Below are positions 25,711 through 35,924 of a DNA stretch of 64,000 nt, piece after piece. The position numbers were made by a program, and so were the translations under genes. Source of the DNA: DAMCAP01 sp032059445 (GTDB lineage: Bacteria > Bacillota > Clostridia > Oscillospirales > Ruminococcaceae); the NCBI GenBank assembly GCA_032059445.1, contig DAMCAP010000010.1, positions 25,116 through 89,115 on the forward strand. The letters run 5' to 3'. A model generated the notes under the pieces. The model was not told where the DNA came from. It saw only the letters and a list, made by a program, of their open reading frames with translations, and ran no database searches. Numbering within the stretch: the stretch's first letter is position 1; every line of letters starts with the position of its first letter.

Positions 25711-27354
25711 CTACTTTGTAACTGCTACGTTACGATTGCTGTTGCAGAGCGTGTGGTATACAGATGGGTAGTCAAAGTCCTTTACCCACTTGTTGACACC
25801 TGTCTGCCCATATTCAAAGTATGGGAAGATATGAGGGGCATCGGCAATAAAGAGCTTCGCAGCTTCGGTAAGCATCTCAGAGCGCTTGGTAGCGTCGATG
25901 GTCTTCCATGCTTCCTTCAAAATCGCGTCAACCTTTGGGTTGGAGTAGTTGCAGTTGGGGCTAAAGGTGGTGGTATCGGTGCGCATCAGGCGCAGTGGTC
26001 CGTCGAGGTTGCTATAGCCGCCCAATATGTACATCTCTACCTTGCCATTCTTGATATCGTCGGTATGGGTAGCCCACTCTACTGTCTGAGCAGTGCAGTC
26101 GATGCCAATTGCCTTGAGCTGAGAAGAAACGATGACCGCCAGCTTCTCACGGTTGGCGTCGTTGTTGCCTACCTGTAAGGTAAACTTAAACTTCTTGCCA
26201 TCCTTTTCACGGATACCGTCAGCGCCCTTCTTCCAGCCCTTAGCGTCTAAAATTTCCTCTGCCTTCTTAGGATCAAAGCTCACGCAGACCTCTTTAAATG
26301 CCTCCTTGTTGCCGCCGGGGCGCTCATAAGAGATCGGCCCGTAAGCACGCACCGCCAGCTCAACACCAGCATCATTCTTAAAGATTGCATTGACTGCTCC
26401 GTCCATATCCACCGCCATACTGAGGGCGCGACGGATTTCGGGGTCGGTAAAGAGTGGGAATGCACAGTTAAAGCCAATCCACCTATAGGAGCCTACGCCG
26501 GAGGATTTAAGCTCTAAGTAATCCTTTGATGAGATGTTGCCTACTTCTGTGGGCAGGATAGCGAGAGCTACGTCGATTTCCTTGTTTTGCAGGGCGATCG
26601 CCGATACCGATTTATCGGGGATAATCTTATAGATGACCCGATCAAGCGCAGGCTCTTTCCAGAAATCCTTATTTTTTTCAAGGATTACATGGGTGTCAGT
26701 CACATGCTCTACAAATTTATAAGCGCCTGACCCAACTGGGAAAGCACCAAAATCCCAGTTTTGCTCAATGGCTCTACGGGGGATGATATAGTTTTGGTAC
26801 ATTCTGTATTCAAACAATACATCGATGTCGTTTGTGACAAATTGTATGGTGTTCGGGTCGATTACGGTAATGCTCTTAAGGGTGCTGGAGAGATCGGTAT
26901 ACCGTACCGATCCGTTTTCTGGTTTTAGGTAGTATTCAAAGGAGTACTTTACGTCCTCTGCCGTTACACGGACTTTTTCATCTTTAAATAAGCCGTTTCC
27001 AGTCTGCCAATAGATATCGTCTCTGAGGTGGAAGGTCCAGGTAACGTTGTCATCGGCACACTCCCAACTTTTAGCGAAGCTTGGGGTGAAGTTGGAGTCG
27101 TTGTCCATCTCTACAAGTGTGTGATAGATCTGACGAATGATATAGCCGTCACCGTCGGAGGTGGTTTTCCATGGCACGAGGGTGGTGACGGGCATGTAGG
27201 TGCCGATGATCAGATCATTGCTTTTGGGTGCTGCCGCGCTCTGGCTGGGTGCCGCTTGAGAGGGAGTCACCGGAGGCGCAGTCTGACCTCCGCAGGCACT
27301 CAGCAGCATCGCTGCCGAAATCAAAACAGCTGCCAGTCTACTGGTCTTCTTCAT
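25711..27354 (-). CDS. oppA: Oligopeptide/dipeptide-binding lipoprotein (extracellular solute-binding protein family 5)
   Basis: 547 residues. The lipobox LLSACGG puts the lipidated Cys at residue 21 after a basic and hydrophobic signal. A Pro/Ser/Ala/Gln-rich linker precedes the family 5 fold; hallmark features are WTFHLRDDIYWQTGNG, the AEDVKYSFEYY segment and the substrate-cleft stretch near FPVGSGAYKF. First gene of the importer operon and anchored outside the membrane. The preferred ligand (di- or oligopeptide, nickel, or another solute) cannot be read from sequence; the gene names oppA-F are used for type only. Confidence 0.92.
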   Translation of the reverse strand: MKKTSRLAAVLISAAMLLSACGGQTAPPVTPSQAAPSQSAAAPKSNDLIIGTYMPVTTLVPWKTTSDGDGYIIRQIYHTLVEMDNDSNFTPSFAKSWECADDNVTWTFHLRDDIYWQTGNGLFKDEKVRVTAEDVKYSFEYYLKPENGSVRYTDLSSTLKSITVIDPNTIQFVTNDIDVLFEYRMYQNYIIPRRAIEQNWDFGAFPVGSGAYKFVEHVTDTHVILEKNKDFWKEPALDRVIYKIIPDKSVSAIALQNKEIDVALAILPTEVGNISSKDYLELKSSGVGSYRWIGFNCAFPLFTDPEIRRALSMAVDMDGAVNAIFKNDAGVELAVRAYGPISYERPGGNKEAFKEVCVSFDPKKAEEILDAKGWKKGADGIREKDGKKFKFTLQVGNNDANREKLAVIVSSQLKAIGIDCTAQTVEWATHTDDIKNGKVEMYILGGYSNLDGPLRLMRTDTTTFSPNCNYSNPKVDAILKEAWKTIDATKRSEMLTEAAKLFIADAPHIFPYFEYGQTGVNKWVKDFDYPSVYHTLCNSNRNVAVTK

Positions 27355-27605
27355 AGGTACATCTCCTTAGCTTTATATTTTCCGGCACACAGCCGGATAG
27401 CCGACCTTCACCCGACTCCAAATGCTACGACGGCATGCCCTATGGCTTTGGTAGATCAGGGATAACTTGTCTTAAAACAAATATATTGAGCCAAGCCAGA
27501 TTGTATACCACTTTATTTACGGCGGCTGTATTGCGTATTTATGTTTACATGTTTGGGCAAATATGCTATTATGTCTACATAATGATGGTATTGGGGGATT
27601 TAGGT

Positions 27606-27866
27606 ATGTACCGTAATCTTATGGAAGACCTACTCGAAGAACGCTTGAATGAAATTTATCCATCTCTGGGCTGCTGCACCTGTGAAATATGCCGTGATGA
27701 TATCCTCGCCTTTGCCCTTAACAGACTGCCCAACATGTATGTGGTCTGCCCCACCGGAGAAGTCTACTCCAAGCTTTATGTGCTAAAGCAGCAGCATGAT
27801 GCCGATGTGGTCGCCGCTTTGACACAAGCAGCAACCATGGTAACGGAAAATCCCCGCCACCCATAG
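27606..27866 (+). CDS. ComFB-like late competence protein
   Basis: 86 residues. Starts MYRNLMEDLLEERL and has the compact Cys-rich core CCTCEICRDDILAFALNRLPNMYVV, the hallmark of the ComFB family; Cys spacing suggests zinc or another metal. The ATG has a GGGGG stretch about eight bases upstream; two in-frame ATGs lie a few codons earlier. In Bacillus the family is linked to late competence and to c-di-GMP signalling in some bacteria; role here unknown. No other competence genes lie nearby. Confidence 0.8.
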   Translation: MYRNLMEDLLEERLNEIYPSLGCCTCEICRDDILAFALNRLPNMYVVCPTGEVYSKLYVLKQQHDADVVAALTQAATMVTENPRHP

Positions 27867-28033
27867 ACTTTACGTCATTAAGCCTTGATGATTGGTTCTT
27901 TTTGCCACCGCCTGCTAATATGCTGTAGCAAACGCAGGAGACAGCCCTGCTTGGCTGCATAGCGCATAACCCCCGCAAGGCGCAGCCAGCACAGCATCCT
28001 CCTGCCACACTGCTATACAGGAGATGGAGCGCT

Positions 28034-28369
28034 TTGGAAGAATTACGTCTGGCACAGTGCATACTAGAAGCTGCCCTTTCGGTTTCGGCAATCTACGAGC
28101 TGGATGAAATCTGCGTGCTGGAGATAACAAAGGGCGAATACAGCACAATTGATGAAGAAAAATTTCTGCATATCTTTGAAGCCATCAGTCAAGATACCCC
28201 CCTGTCGGGCTGCCTAATCTGCATCAACCCCACCAAGGCAAAGTATTACTGCGCAGACTGCACCGAGTACCATATGCAGGAATCCAGCAGGCTATGCCCC
28301 TTTTGCGGCTCTGATCGCATAAAATTGCTCGGAGGCTATGGCTTCTATCTGGACAGGATCCTCTGCTGA
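28034..28369 (+). CDS. HypA-like metallochaperone homologue without the nickel-binding His
   Basis: 111 residues with the HypA/HybF layout: a MEELRLAQCILEAAL start, a beta-rich middle (GCLICINPTKAKYYC) and a zinc-site of the type YYCADC...LCPFCG with four Cys. In HypA the start is MHELSLAQ and His2 with the N-terminal amine binds nickel; here the start codon is TTG and residue 2 is Glu. No hydrogenase or hyp genes are seen in the window. Alternative start codons do not restore the His. Probably a relic or a paralogue with another role. AGGAG lies about ten bases upstream. Confidence 0.7.
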   Translation: MEELRLAQCILEAALSVSAIYELDEICVLEITKGEYSTIDEEKFLHIFEAISQDTPLSGCLICINPTKAKYYCADCTEYHMQESSRLCPFCGSDRIKLLGGYGFYLDRILC

Positions 28370-28788
28370 AGTTAAAATTCTTTAAGCTTGCACCTTAAGC
28401 TCGAGCAATAGCGCTCGGGCTTATTTGCCTTTTATGGCTTGATTTTACTGATTTGATCAGCTGTTGACAAAAATACTTATTTGTATATTTCCACAAATTT
28501 ATACTTGTCAATATATATATAATGGATATTTGGGCGGCAAAACCCGCCATTTGTTTGTGGATATATTTTCGCTCTTTTACACAAAACATTTTGCCTTTTG
28601 AGTCAAAACTGCTTTGCATTCGCACAGAATCTATACTCGTATAGACCTAAAATGTTACATTAATTGTCAATATTTGTTGATGCTGGGACTTGACAATGCA
28701 TATAGCATTGAATAATATGGTAATATTCACGTCATAATATTACTGATGCTGCAACACCCAAGATCGTAATATTTCAAAAGGAGCATTT
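28370..28788 (+). other. Intergenic region before the G5/3D gene
   Basis: About 420 bp, very AT-rich in its middle. On the plus strand a promoter-like pair lies near its 3' end; the rest holds no frame with a convincing start, and no RNA gene was recognised. Confidence 0.5.
28690..28718 (+). promoter_or_regulatory. Likely sigma-A promoter of the G5/3D gene
   Basis: TTGACA and TAATAT with a 17-bp spacer, about 70 bp ahead of the start codon. Confidence 0.6.
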
Positions 28789-29853
28789 ATGAGTACAGCA
28801 ATCAACAACCTGGTCAAGGGCGTAAAGACTACCCTCGATCTGCTACGCAGTCGAAGCTTTGCGATAGTCGCCCTGACCCTCTCACTGGCAGGTGTAGTGA
28901 TGTTTGTCACAGAGCAGATAAACGTCGTCTATATCCGCGATGGTGAAGAAGTCATACAGATATACACCCTCAAGGAAAATCCGCAGGATATCCTCAATGA
29001 TCAAGGGATTATCATGATGGCCCACGATACCATGAGCTTTACCCAGCTAAATGATGGCAGCGGCGAGATCGAGATCAGCCGTGGCTTCCCCGTAACTGTA
29101 ACGGTAGATGGTATCACCCACTCTTATATGGCCACCGACGATATCACGGTGGGGGCACTGCTCGATAGCAAAGGCATCCGCCTAAAAGAGCATGATATGC
29201 TAAACCTCCCCCGACAGTTTTATCTCTCTGCCGATGACCAGATTATCATCCAGCGAGTGATACTCACCACAACCGTGGTGGAGGAGGAGATCCCTTACGA
29301 AACCGAATACCGACAAAACAGCCTACTAAAATCAGGCAGATCAGAAACCCTCATCGCCGGAGTAAAAGGCAGCAGGACAATAACCTACGCAGACCGTATT
29401 GTAGACGGTGTATTGCAGCAGCGTGAAGTAGTATCCAATGTAATAACCAAGGATCCCGTCACCAGACTAGTGCTAAAAGGAGGCAAGGGGGCGATCTCTG
29501 ATCTAGACTTTGGCTATAAAATGGATCAGAACGGTAAGCCAATCGGCTACTCCTACGTACTGCAAAACCAAATCGCTACCGGTTACAGCGCCAAGCCCGG
29601 CCGCAACATCGGTGCAAGCCGTATGCGCCTCTTCTATGGCTATGTGGCGGTCAATCCCAATGAAATCCCCTACGGCTCTAAACTATATGTAACCAGTGCA
29701 GACAATAAATTTGTCTATGGCTACTGTATTGCAGCCGACACCGGTACGGGGCTGATGCAGGGCATCATCGACATCGACCTATACTACGAAACCTATCGGG
29801 AAAGTCAGCTAAACGGCAGACAGATCGTCAACATCTATGTGCTGCCCAGATAG
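28789..29853 (+). CDS. G5- and 3D-domain cell-wall protein (YabE/YocH-like)
   Basis: 354 residues. One N-terminal membrane helix (about 23-45) anchors an extracellular part with two DUF348 repeats (YIRDGEEVIQIYTLKENPQDILNDQ-type and PVTVTVDGITHSYMATDD-type), a G5 domain (about 160-240) and a C-terminal 3D domain of the lytic-transglycosylase-like RlpA fold, with conserved aspartates around YCIAADTGTGLMQG and DIDLYYE. Such proteins bind and remodel peptidoglycan. Preceded by AAAGGAG; followed by a terminator, so single-gene unit. Confidence 0.9.
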   Translation: MSTAINNLVKGVKTTLDLLRSRSFAIVALTLSLAGVVMFVTEQINVVYIRDGEEVIQIYTLKENPQDILNDQGIIMMAHDTMSFTQLNDGSGEIEISRGFPVTVTVDGITHSYMATDDITVGALLDSKGIRLKEHDMLNLPRQFYLSADDQIIIQRVILTTTVVEEEIPYETEYRQNSLLKSGRSETLIAGVKGSRTITYADRIVDGVLQQREVVSNVITKDPVTRLVLKGGKGAISDLDFGYKMDQNGKPIGYSYVLQNQIATGYSAKPGRNIGASRMRLFYGYVAVNPNEIPYGSKLYVTSADNKFVYGYCIAADTGTGLMQGIIDIDLYYETYRESQLNGRQIVNIYVLPR

Positions 29854-29880
29854 CCTGATCACTTGATTACACGCATCAAA

Positions 29881-29909
29881 AAAGAGAGGCACGTCGCCTC
29901 TCTTTTTTT
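29881..29909 (+). terminator. Intrinsic terminator of the G5/3D gene
   Basis: AAAGAGAGGC pairs with GCCTCTCTTT, with a five-base loop and a run of T. Confidence 0.93.
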
Positions 29910-30166
29910 ATTGATCTTTATACCCTTCTACCCCACGAAGCCTTGCTCGTTTCAAGCTTATAGATAGAATCTCCAGCATTTTTTTGTTTATTTTATATGC
30001 TTTCTCCCTCAGCGATCTTGAACTATTAGAGATTTTTCGGTGTATCTATTGTGTTTACCCCACTAAAATGATAAAATAGGGGATGTATCCATCACCATAT
30101 CACAATGTAAAAGACCATTTGTATGTCGGGTGCATTGCACGCGCTACAAAAATATAAGGAGTAACC

Positions 30167-31102
30167 ATGTCCAATCAAGCACACAAAAAAACCTCCATCG
30201 GCGGGCAGGCCCTGATCGAAGGAATCATGATGCGAGGACCCGAAACCTCCTCTATGGCCGTCCGTCAGCCCGATGGAGAGATCTCACTTTCTGTCTGGCC
30301 TACCGACAAGGCTGGGAAAAAGCCCTGGTACAAATCTACACCGTTTGTCAGAGGTAGCTTTAACTTTATCGATATGATGGCTCTGGGCTACAAATGCCTG
30401 ATGAAATCTGCCGATTTGGCTGGCTTTGAGGAAGAAGAACCCTCTAAGCTAGAAAAAAAGCTGATGGAGCTGCTGGGAGATAAATTCTCAGCCATCTTTG
30501 GCAGTGCAGCAATGCTCCTTGGAGTAGCACTTTCGATCGGGTTATTTATGGTGCTGCCAACGGTGCTGGTAGGGTTTATCAAACACTTTATCAATTCACA
30601 AGCCATCCTCACTGCTATTGAAGCAGTTACCAAAATCACGATTTTCGTACTCTACCTTTACGCTGTATCAAAGCTGGGCGACGTGAAGCGTGTGTTTGAG
30701 TACCATGGTGCCGAGCACAAAACCATCGCCTGCTACGAAGCCGGCGAGGAGCTTACTGTAGAGAATGTACGCAAATACCCTCGCTTTCACCCCCGTTGCG
30801 GCACCAGCTTTATGTTGATCGTTATGGTGGTTTCTGTGCTGGTGTTTTCCTTTGCCAGCTGGAACAGCGTCATTGGCAGGGTACTGCTCAAGCTGATCTT
30901 ACTGCCTTTGGTTGTAGGGATTTCCTTTGAGATCATCAAGCTGGCAGGGCGCTATGATAATCCCCTGACACGAGCCATCTCTGCGCCTGGCCTCTGGCTG
31001 CAAAACCTGACTACCTATGAGCCCACAGATGATCAGATCGAAGTAGCAATTGCAGCAATGAAGCCCTGCATCCCAAATGATCAGCAGCAGGATCAATGGT
31101 AA
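30167..31102 (+). CDS. DUF1385 membrane protein (YqhQ-like)
   Basis: 311 residues. The N-terminal SIGGQALIEGIMMRGPET is the hallmark of DUF1385; several hydrophobic helices lie between residues 105 and 260, and the C-terminal EYHGAEHKTIACYEAGEELT and PRFHPRCGTSFM motifs carry conserved His, Cys and Glu. Function unknown; commonly found upstream of prmC and prfA in Firmicutes, as it is for prmC here. The start codon follows AAGGAG. Confidence 0.93.
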   Translation: MSNQAHKKTSIGGQALIEGIMMRGPETSSMAVRQPDGEISLSVWPTDKAGKKPWYKSTPFVRGSFNFIDMMALGYKCLMKSADLAGFEEEEPSKLEKKLMELLGDKFSAIFGSAAMLLGVALSIGLFMVLPTVLVGFIKHFINSQAILTAIEAVTKITIFVLYLYAVSKLGDVKRVFEYHGAEHKTIACYEAGEELTVENVRKYPRFHPRCGTSFMLIVMVVSVLVFSFASWNSVIGRVLLKLILLPLVVGISFEIIKLAGRYDNPLTRAISAPGLWLQNLTTYEPTDDQIEVAIAAMKPCIPNDQQQDQW

Positions 31103-31214
31103 ACCCTGCTACGAACTTCTGCCACGCTGTTTTACGCAGCTACGTAGTGGCAATACTCCCGTCGGGATCGCTTTCCCTTGCCCTATGAGATAACATACGA
31201 GACAGGTGGTTACA

Positions 31215-32063
31215 ATGACATTTTCCGAGCTGTATAAAGATTGCCGAAAGAAACTTAGCCACGAGACCGCGGATTTTGATCTATCTCAGCTATTTAAAGG
31301 ATATTTTAATGAGTATAATCAAATCATCAAGGCAGATGCAGAGGTAGAGCCTCAAGATGCCTTTATTATGCAGATGAAGGTAAAGCGGCTATCAGAAGGA
31401 TATCCGCTACAATATCTGCTGGGCGAATGGGAATTTTACGGGCTACCTGTAAAGGTTGGCGAAGGGGTACTGATCCCCCGCCCCGATACTGAGACCATCG
31501 TAGATACTGCCCTTGAGATCGCAGCCGAGATCCAAGCCCCTATAATCGCCGACCTCTGCGCAGGTAGCGGTGCAATCGCACTGGCCATGGCTGCCAATCT
31601 TCCACATGCCAAGCTCTATGCAGTCGAGCTTTCTAACGATGCTTTGAGCTATCTTAAGCAAAATGTCGCCCTAAATCATTTGGAAGATCAGATCACGGTG
31701 CTCCAAGCCGATGTAACGGGCGCTCTGCCGCTGCCAAAGCTGGATATGCTGATTTCTAACCCTCCCTATATACGCCATGAAGATATAGAGGGGCTCTCGA
31801 TACAGGTAGGGTATGAGCCTACCATGGCACTCGATGGTGGTATTGACGGCCTATACTTCTATCGTAGCATCACTGCAAAGGCTCTAAACCTCCTCAAGCC
31901 TCAGGGTAGCCTTATCTTTGAGGCAGGCTACGATCAGGCGGAAGAGATTATGGAGATCCTAAAAGACCATGGCTACACCGACATCGACTACCGCCTTGAT
32001 CTCAATAAAATCAAGCGTTGTGTCTATGCCAAGGCGCCTGAAGCCATTGAAGCATCCTTGTAA
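31215..32063 (+). CDS. prmC: Peptide chain release factor N5-glutamine methyltransferase
   Basis: 282 residues. Methylates the Gln of the GGQ motif in RF1 and RF2. The N-terminal helical domain has YLLGEWEFYG; the SAM-binding Rossmann domain shows DLCAGSGAIALAMA, and the catalytic NPPY lies in LISNPPYIRHEDI. The ATG with AGGTGG about six bases upstream is used; a GTG lies three codons earlier. prfA, often the next gene, is absent and a terminator follows. Confidence 0.95.
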   Translation: MTFSELYKDCRKKLSHETADFDLSQLFKGYFNEYNQIIKADAEVEPQDAFIMQMKVKRLSEGYPLQYLLGEWEFYGLPVKVGEGVLIPRPDTETIVDTALEIAAEIQAPIIADLCAGSGAIALAMAANLPHAKLYAVELSNDALSYLKQNVALNHLEDQITVLQADVTGALPLPKLDMLISNPPYIRHEDIEGLSIQVGYEPTMALDGGIDGLYFYRSITAKALNLLKPQGSLIFEAGYDQAEEIMEILKDHGYTDIDYRLDLNKIKRCVYAKAPEAIEASL

Positions 32064-32236
32064 CACCTTTGTTAATTTTATCCACATAATAGCCCCTGTC
32101 CCTTTTAGGGCAGGGGCTTTGTATTTTTATACTACTTACACCAGTGACCTAACACATTCCAAATCTAACTTCAACCGCTCTACTGCTTTGTGTGCTAGCC
32201 CTACTCCCTACTTCTATTACAGACCTAAGGCAACTC

Positions 32237-32271
32237 AAAAAGGCTGCTGTGAAGATCACAGCAGCCTTTTT
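32237..32271. terminator. Bidirectional intrinsic terminator
   Basis: A perfect 16-bp stem, AAAAAGGCTGCTGTGA with its complement, three-base loop, flanked by A and T runs. Serves prmC on one strand and the DegV gene on the other. Confidence 0.93.
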
Positions 32272-32286
32272 CACTAGGGTTAATAT

Positions 32287-33129
32287 TTAATAGCTGATTA
32301 TCAGACCAAACTCGCCTGCGTAGTAGCCCGTAAGAGCCTTCATTGGCAGTATCTTTACCTCGCTTGGCTTATGCTGCTGCAAGATATGATCTCTCAGTGT
32401 ATTGGCAGCTTTTTCATTAAAGCAGTGGGTAATCACCACAGGCAAGCCGGTAATATCCTTCCTTTGGCCCATCATATCAGCGATGGTCTTTAGGGCATTG
32501 GTTTCGCCTTGAGTCTTTTTGATGACCTCAATGGTGCCAGTATCGGAATTGGTAGCAATCGCGCGGATATTGAGCGCCTTGGCAACAAGCCCCGCTACCG
32601 CCGACATTCTCCCGTTTTTGATCAGCGTGTCGTAGGAGGCCAGCACAAATAGGAGGTCAAGCCCCTTGTTATAGCGCTCCAGCTCCTCCACTACCTGCTC
32701 AAACTCCAACCCCTGCTTGATCAGCTCTTTGGTCTTATACACATCCAAGATCATGGTGGAGGATGTAGAGTGGGTATCTAAAACAAAGATCTTCTTTTCC
32801 GGGTATTCTTCCAATACCATATCCTTAGCCATCAAGGCACAGTTATAGGTGCCGCTTAGCCCGCTGGTGATGGTGATGACGATAGAATAATCATTCTTGC
32901 GCATTTCGGCGGCAAAATCTTCTATAGACGGGCAGGCGGAGGAAGAAGGCCCCTTAAAAGACTTTAAGTGGGCAATCATATCAGCCACATTTACGTCGCT
33001 GTCATCAACATACTCCGTTTGATCTACCAAAATCTTAAGGGGCACTGTCGAAAATTTTACTACCTCGTCCTCTACCATCGGCACCAGCAGATCACTGGAG
33101 CTGTCGGCTATAATTCTCCAACTTTTCAT
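32287..33129 (-). CDS. DegV family fatty-acid-binding protein
   Basis: 280 residues. IIADSSSDLL is the first-strand motif, SSACPSIEDF and TITSGLSGTYNCA line the fatty-acid site, and LDTHSTSST follows. Such cytosolic proteins bind acyl chains and hand them to a fatty acid kinase. The start follows an AAGGAGG site. Alone in its operon. Confidence 0.92.
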   Translation of the reverse strand: MKSWRIIADSSSDLLVPMVEDEVVKFSTVPLKILVDQTEYVDDSDVNVADMIAHLKSFKGPSSSACPSIEDFAAEMRKNDYSIVITITSGLSGTYNCALMAKDMVLEEYPEKKIFVLDTHSTSSTMILDVYKTKELIKQGLEFEQVVEELERYNKGLDLLFVLASYDTLIKNGRMSAVAGLVAKALNIRAIATNSDTGTIEVIKKTQGETNALKTIADMMGQRKDITGLPVVITHCFNEKAANTLRDHILQQHKPSEVKILPMKALTGYYAGEFGLIISY

Positions 33130-33257
33130 GTTTGCCTCCTTAGCGCTTTTACATTATTAATCTAACTAAGTATACATCAAATCAGCAAAAAAGTAAATAG
33201 ATTTTGTCAAACCTTTACAGATCACACCCCTGTATCTTCCACAGTTATTGGAATAAA

Positions 33258-35555
33258 CTATGATCGCCCAAGCTCCTCATAGAGGGTATACATGTTTTTA
33301 CCGCCACCCTTTGACTCGTAGAGTGCGCTATCTGCCTTACGGTAAAGCTCCTTAAAGCTGGTGCCATGATATGGGTAAAGAGCCACGCCGATGCTTCCCG
33401 TCACTGAGCATTCGCCGCTCTCGCTGTGATAGGTGGAGTTGATTGCTTTAGAGAGCTGGGCACATTTAAGGGCCACTACATCACCGTCGCCGATGTTTTT
33501 GATGAAGGCTACAAACTCGTCGCCTCCGACACGACCCACTATATCAGTCCCTCTAAACAGACCCTTAATCTGCATCGATATATTAGAGAGCACCCAGTCG
33601 CCGAAGCTATGGCCCTGACTGTCGTTGATCAGCTTAAAGTTATCCAGATCAATCATCAGCAGCGCGTGGGTCTTCCCCATGCTCTCAGGGGATTCAAGAT
33701 ACTCGGTAATCAAGGTCTCGGTAGCGCTTTTGTTGTACATACCGCTTAGGTCATCACGCTGTGCTTTATACTCTAAGGATATTTCTTTGAGTTTTTTATT
33801 GTTAATGTCTTTAATATAGCCAAAGCACTTGATGCAATCGGCATATTTATCTTCTATCAGATGCACCGTGCAGGAAACCCAGATAAAGTTGCCCCTGCCG
33901 TCGGGGCAGCGATACTCAATGGTAATGTCGGACTGACCAAGGTGAAAAAGCTCCATAGCATGCTCAGGCAACAGGGCATTGAGGAAGGTATCGGCATCTT
34001 CATGATGTACTTTATACCCTGCATACAGCTTAATCATATTGGAGTAACTGCCAAAATCATCGCAATCAATCCCCTCTAGCCAATCATCATACCCTTTGAT
34101 CAGGTGATCGTGTGTAAGATCAGCTTCAAAGGACCCAATGGTATCGGCAAGCACTGCATCATGATATTTTTTCTGCTCCTGTAGGTAAAACTCCTTCTTT
34201 TTCTGCTCGTCGATATCATTGACATAGCAAAACATCCGGATATCTCCCGTCTGATCCTTGGTGAGGATCACCGTAGACAATACCCAGTGTACTCTAGGGG
34301 CTCCTTCAGGGCTTGCTAATATCGCCCGATATTCAAAATAACTTCTGTACCTGCCCTGATGAAATTCCAGAAGTATGTTTTCTTTCTTAAACTTTTGAGC
34401 AAAAGCAATTTGGTCGCCGGGATGGACTTTTTCTAAAGCGGTGCTCTCAACAAATGCCGTATAGCTACCCAAGGTAATCTCAAAGCCTTGGGTATACTCA
34501 CCTGCCAAGCAGTCTTTGGTTACATTGGCCTCATAGGCATAGACACAATCAGAGACCATTAGGCTTTTATACCTGCGCTCCAACTCGAGGTTCTTTATAC
34601 CGGTAATCTCCTTGACAACACCGATAATCTGTACCGAGTCGCCGTTGCTGTCGAGGACGTTTATAACTCTCGCATCATACCATCTTACGTTACCACCCGG
34701 AAGGCTAACCCGAAAGTTAATATCTACTCTCGGCTCTCCAGCCCGTAGCAACGCCAAGCCCTTTGAAATCCTGCTGATATCCTCGGGGCTAAATACGCCG
34801 CTTTCTCTAAAATACCGCTCAGTATCTTGAATCACACTGGGGCAGTCAAACTGCTCTGCGCTCTTTGCGCTTAGGTGGATTTCATCTTTTACTGGATCAT
34901 AGTCAAAAACAATCTCATCACTGAGCTCCACCGCCATCTGCAGATACTCACAGGAGGCTTTGCATTTGAGCTCATTTTGCTTGACAGCGGTAATGTCAAT
35001 AACTGCCCAATAGGTAACAAGCTGGCCCTTATCTTCCCCAAAGCTGCCTCGCACCAATACCCAGATCACATCGCCGCCATGCCCAGTTATACGAAACTCA
35101 AGCTCATAGGGGAGCTTACCTTGGTTGTATGCTTGGTCAATGCAGCTGCTTACTCTTGCATACTCCTCTGGGTCGATATACTCCAGCAGTAAAGTAGGCA
35201 CTGCCGCCTGCCCTAGCAACGCTGCCATACCCTTGCTACAATACAGCACCTTAGGCGTAGGAAGCCACGCAAGCTTGCAGAAGCCACCCGGCACCTGAGA
35301 TAATACTGCTTGCATCTCCCTCTGGGAGCCTCGGAGTCTGCTAATAACCCAGTAAGCAGCTACCACAGCGCCCAATGCTGCTAACAGCAAAATACCGGTG
35401 CTACTGAGCACCGGCAACCCCGACAACAACCCACTTACAGGCACATAAGCACCAGTAAGGTAGCTGTTGGATATCCAAGGAAGCTCTGGCATGATGATCA
35501 TGGCAGTACACGCCAATAATACATAAGCAGTGCCTGCCAGCATTTTTTTGTTCAT
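33258..35555 (-). CDS. Membrane diguanylate cyclase with PAS domains
   Basis: 765 residues. Two N-terminal helices (residues 6-25 and about 52-73) enclose a short outside loop. About four PAS-like sensor units with PAC-type tails follow (HPGDQIAFAQKF, IKDINNKKL). The C-terminal GGDEF domain has an intact GGDEF active site and a RGTD sequence five residues before it, an inhibitory I-site that binds c-di-GMP. No EAL domain. Predicted to make c-di-GMP in response to an unknown signal. Close to the right end of the recombinase-bounded segment. Confidence 0.92.
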   Translation of the reverse strand: MNKKMLAGTAYVLLACTAMIIMPELPWISNSYLTGAYVPVSGLLSGLPVLSSTGILLLAALGAVVAAYWVISRLRGSQREMQAVLSQVPGGFCKLAWLPTPKVLYCSKGMAALLGQAAVPTLLLEYIDPEEYARVSSCIDQAYNQGKLPYELEFRITGHGGDVIWVLVRGSFGEDKGQLVTYWAVIDITAVKQNELKCKASCEYLQMAVELSDEIVFDYDPVKDEIHLSAKSAEQFDCPSVIQDTERYFRESGVFSPEDISRISKGLALLRAGEPRVDINFRVSLPGGNVRWYDARVINVLDSNGDSVQIIGVVKEITGIKNLELERRYKSLMVSDCVYAYEANVTKDCLAGEYTQGFEITLGSYTAFVESTALEKVHPGDQIAFAQKFKKENILLEFHQGRYRSYFEYRAILASPEGAPRVHWVLSTVILTKDQTGDIRMFCYVNDIDEQKKKEFYLQEQKKYHDAVLADTIGSFEADLTHDHLIKGYDDWLEGIDCDDFGSYSNMIKLYAGYKVHHEDADTFLNALLPEHAMELFHLGQSDITIEYRCPDGRGNFIWVSCTVHLIEDKYADCIKCFGYIKDINNKKLKEISLEYKAQRDDLSGMYNKSATETLITEYLESPESMGKTHALLMIDLDNFKLINDSQGHSFGDWVLSNISMQIKGLFRGTDIVGRVGGDEFVAFIKNIGDGDVVALKCAQLSKAINSTYHSESGECSVTGSIGVALYPYHGTSFKELYRKADSALYESKGGGKNMYTLYEELGRS

Positions 35556-35924
35556 ATGTACATCTCTCTTTAACTAAGTTGATACAAATACTGAGCAAAT
35601 ACTATAGCAATATTATGAAAGGAAACATGAGAACATCGAAGCCTTGGGAGCTTGTACAACAAAGCTCCAGCATAAGCAGAAGAAAATATACAGCTATGCG
35701 TTTATTGTAAAATAGATCACGCATAGAAATTCGTCGATTATGGTCTTTATTGTGAATTGTGTTTTTAGCCAAGTTTAATTTGGTTGGAAAACAAAATTAG
35801 TAATTATAATTTTATCACACCTTACAATTATACAATACAAAACTCCTGCAATCAACATCAATTTCCCTCATCAGCAGGGGATTTTTTACAGCACTTCTAA
35901 CTTTGGTCATTTGTAACCCCTTCC
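35556..35924. other. Intergenic end of the integrated segment
   Basis: About 370 bp of AT-rich sequence with no supported gene. Its last ~25 bp form the arm of the right att site. It contains many A/T runs and the presumed promoter of the diguanylate cyclase on the minus strand. Confidence 0.6.

Noticed and set aside
28395..28625. 76-codon minus-strand frame in the AT-rich gap before the G5/3D gene
   Set aside because: Composition follows AT-rich DNA, no ribosome binding site, overlaps a probable promoter area.
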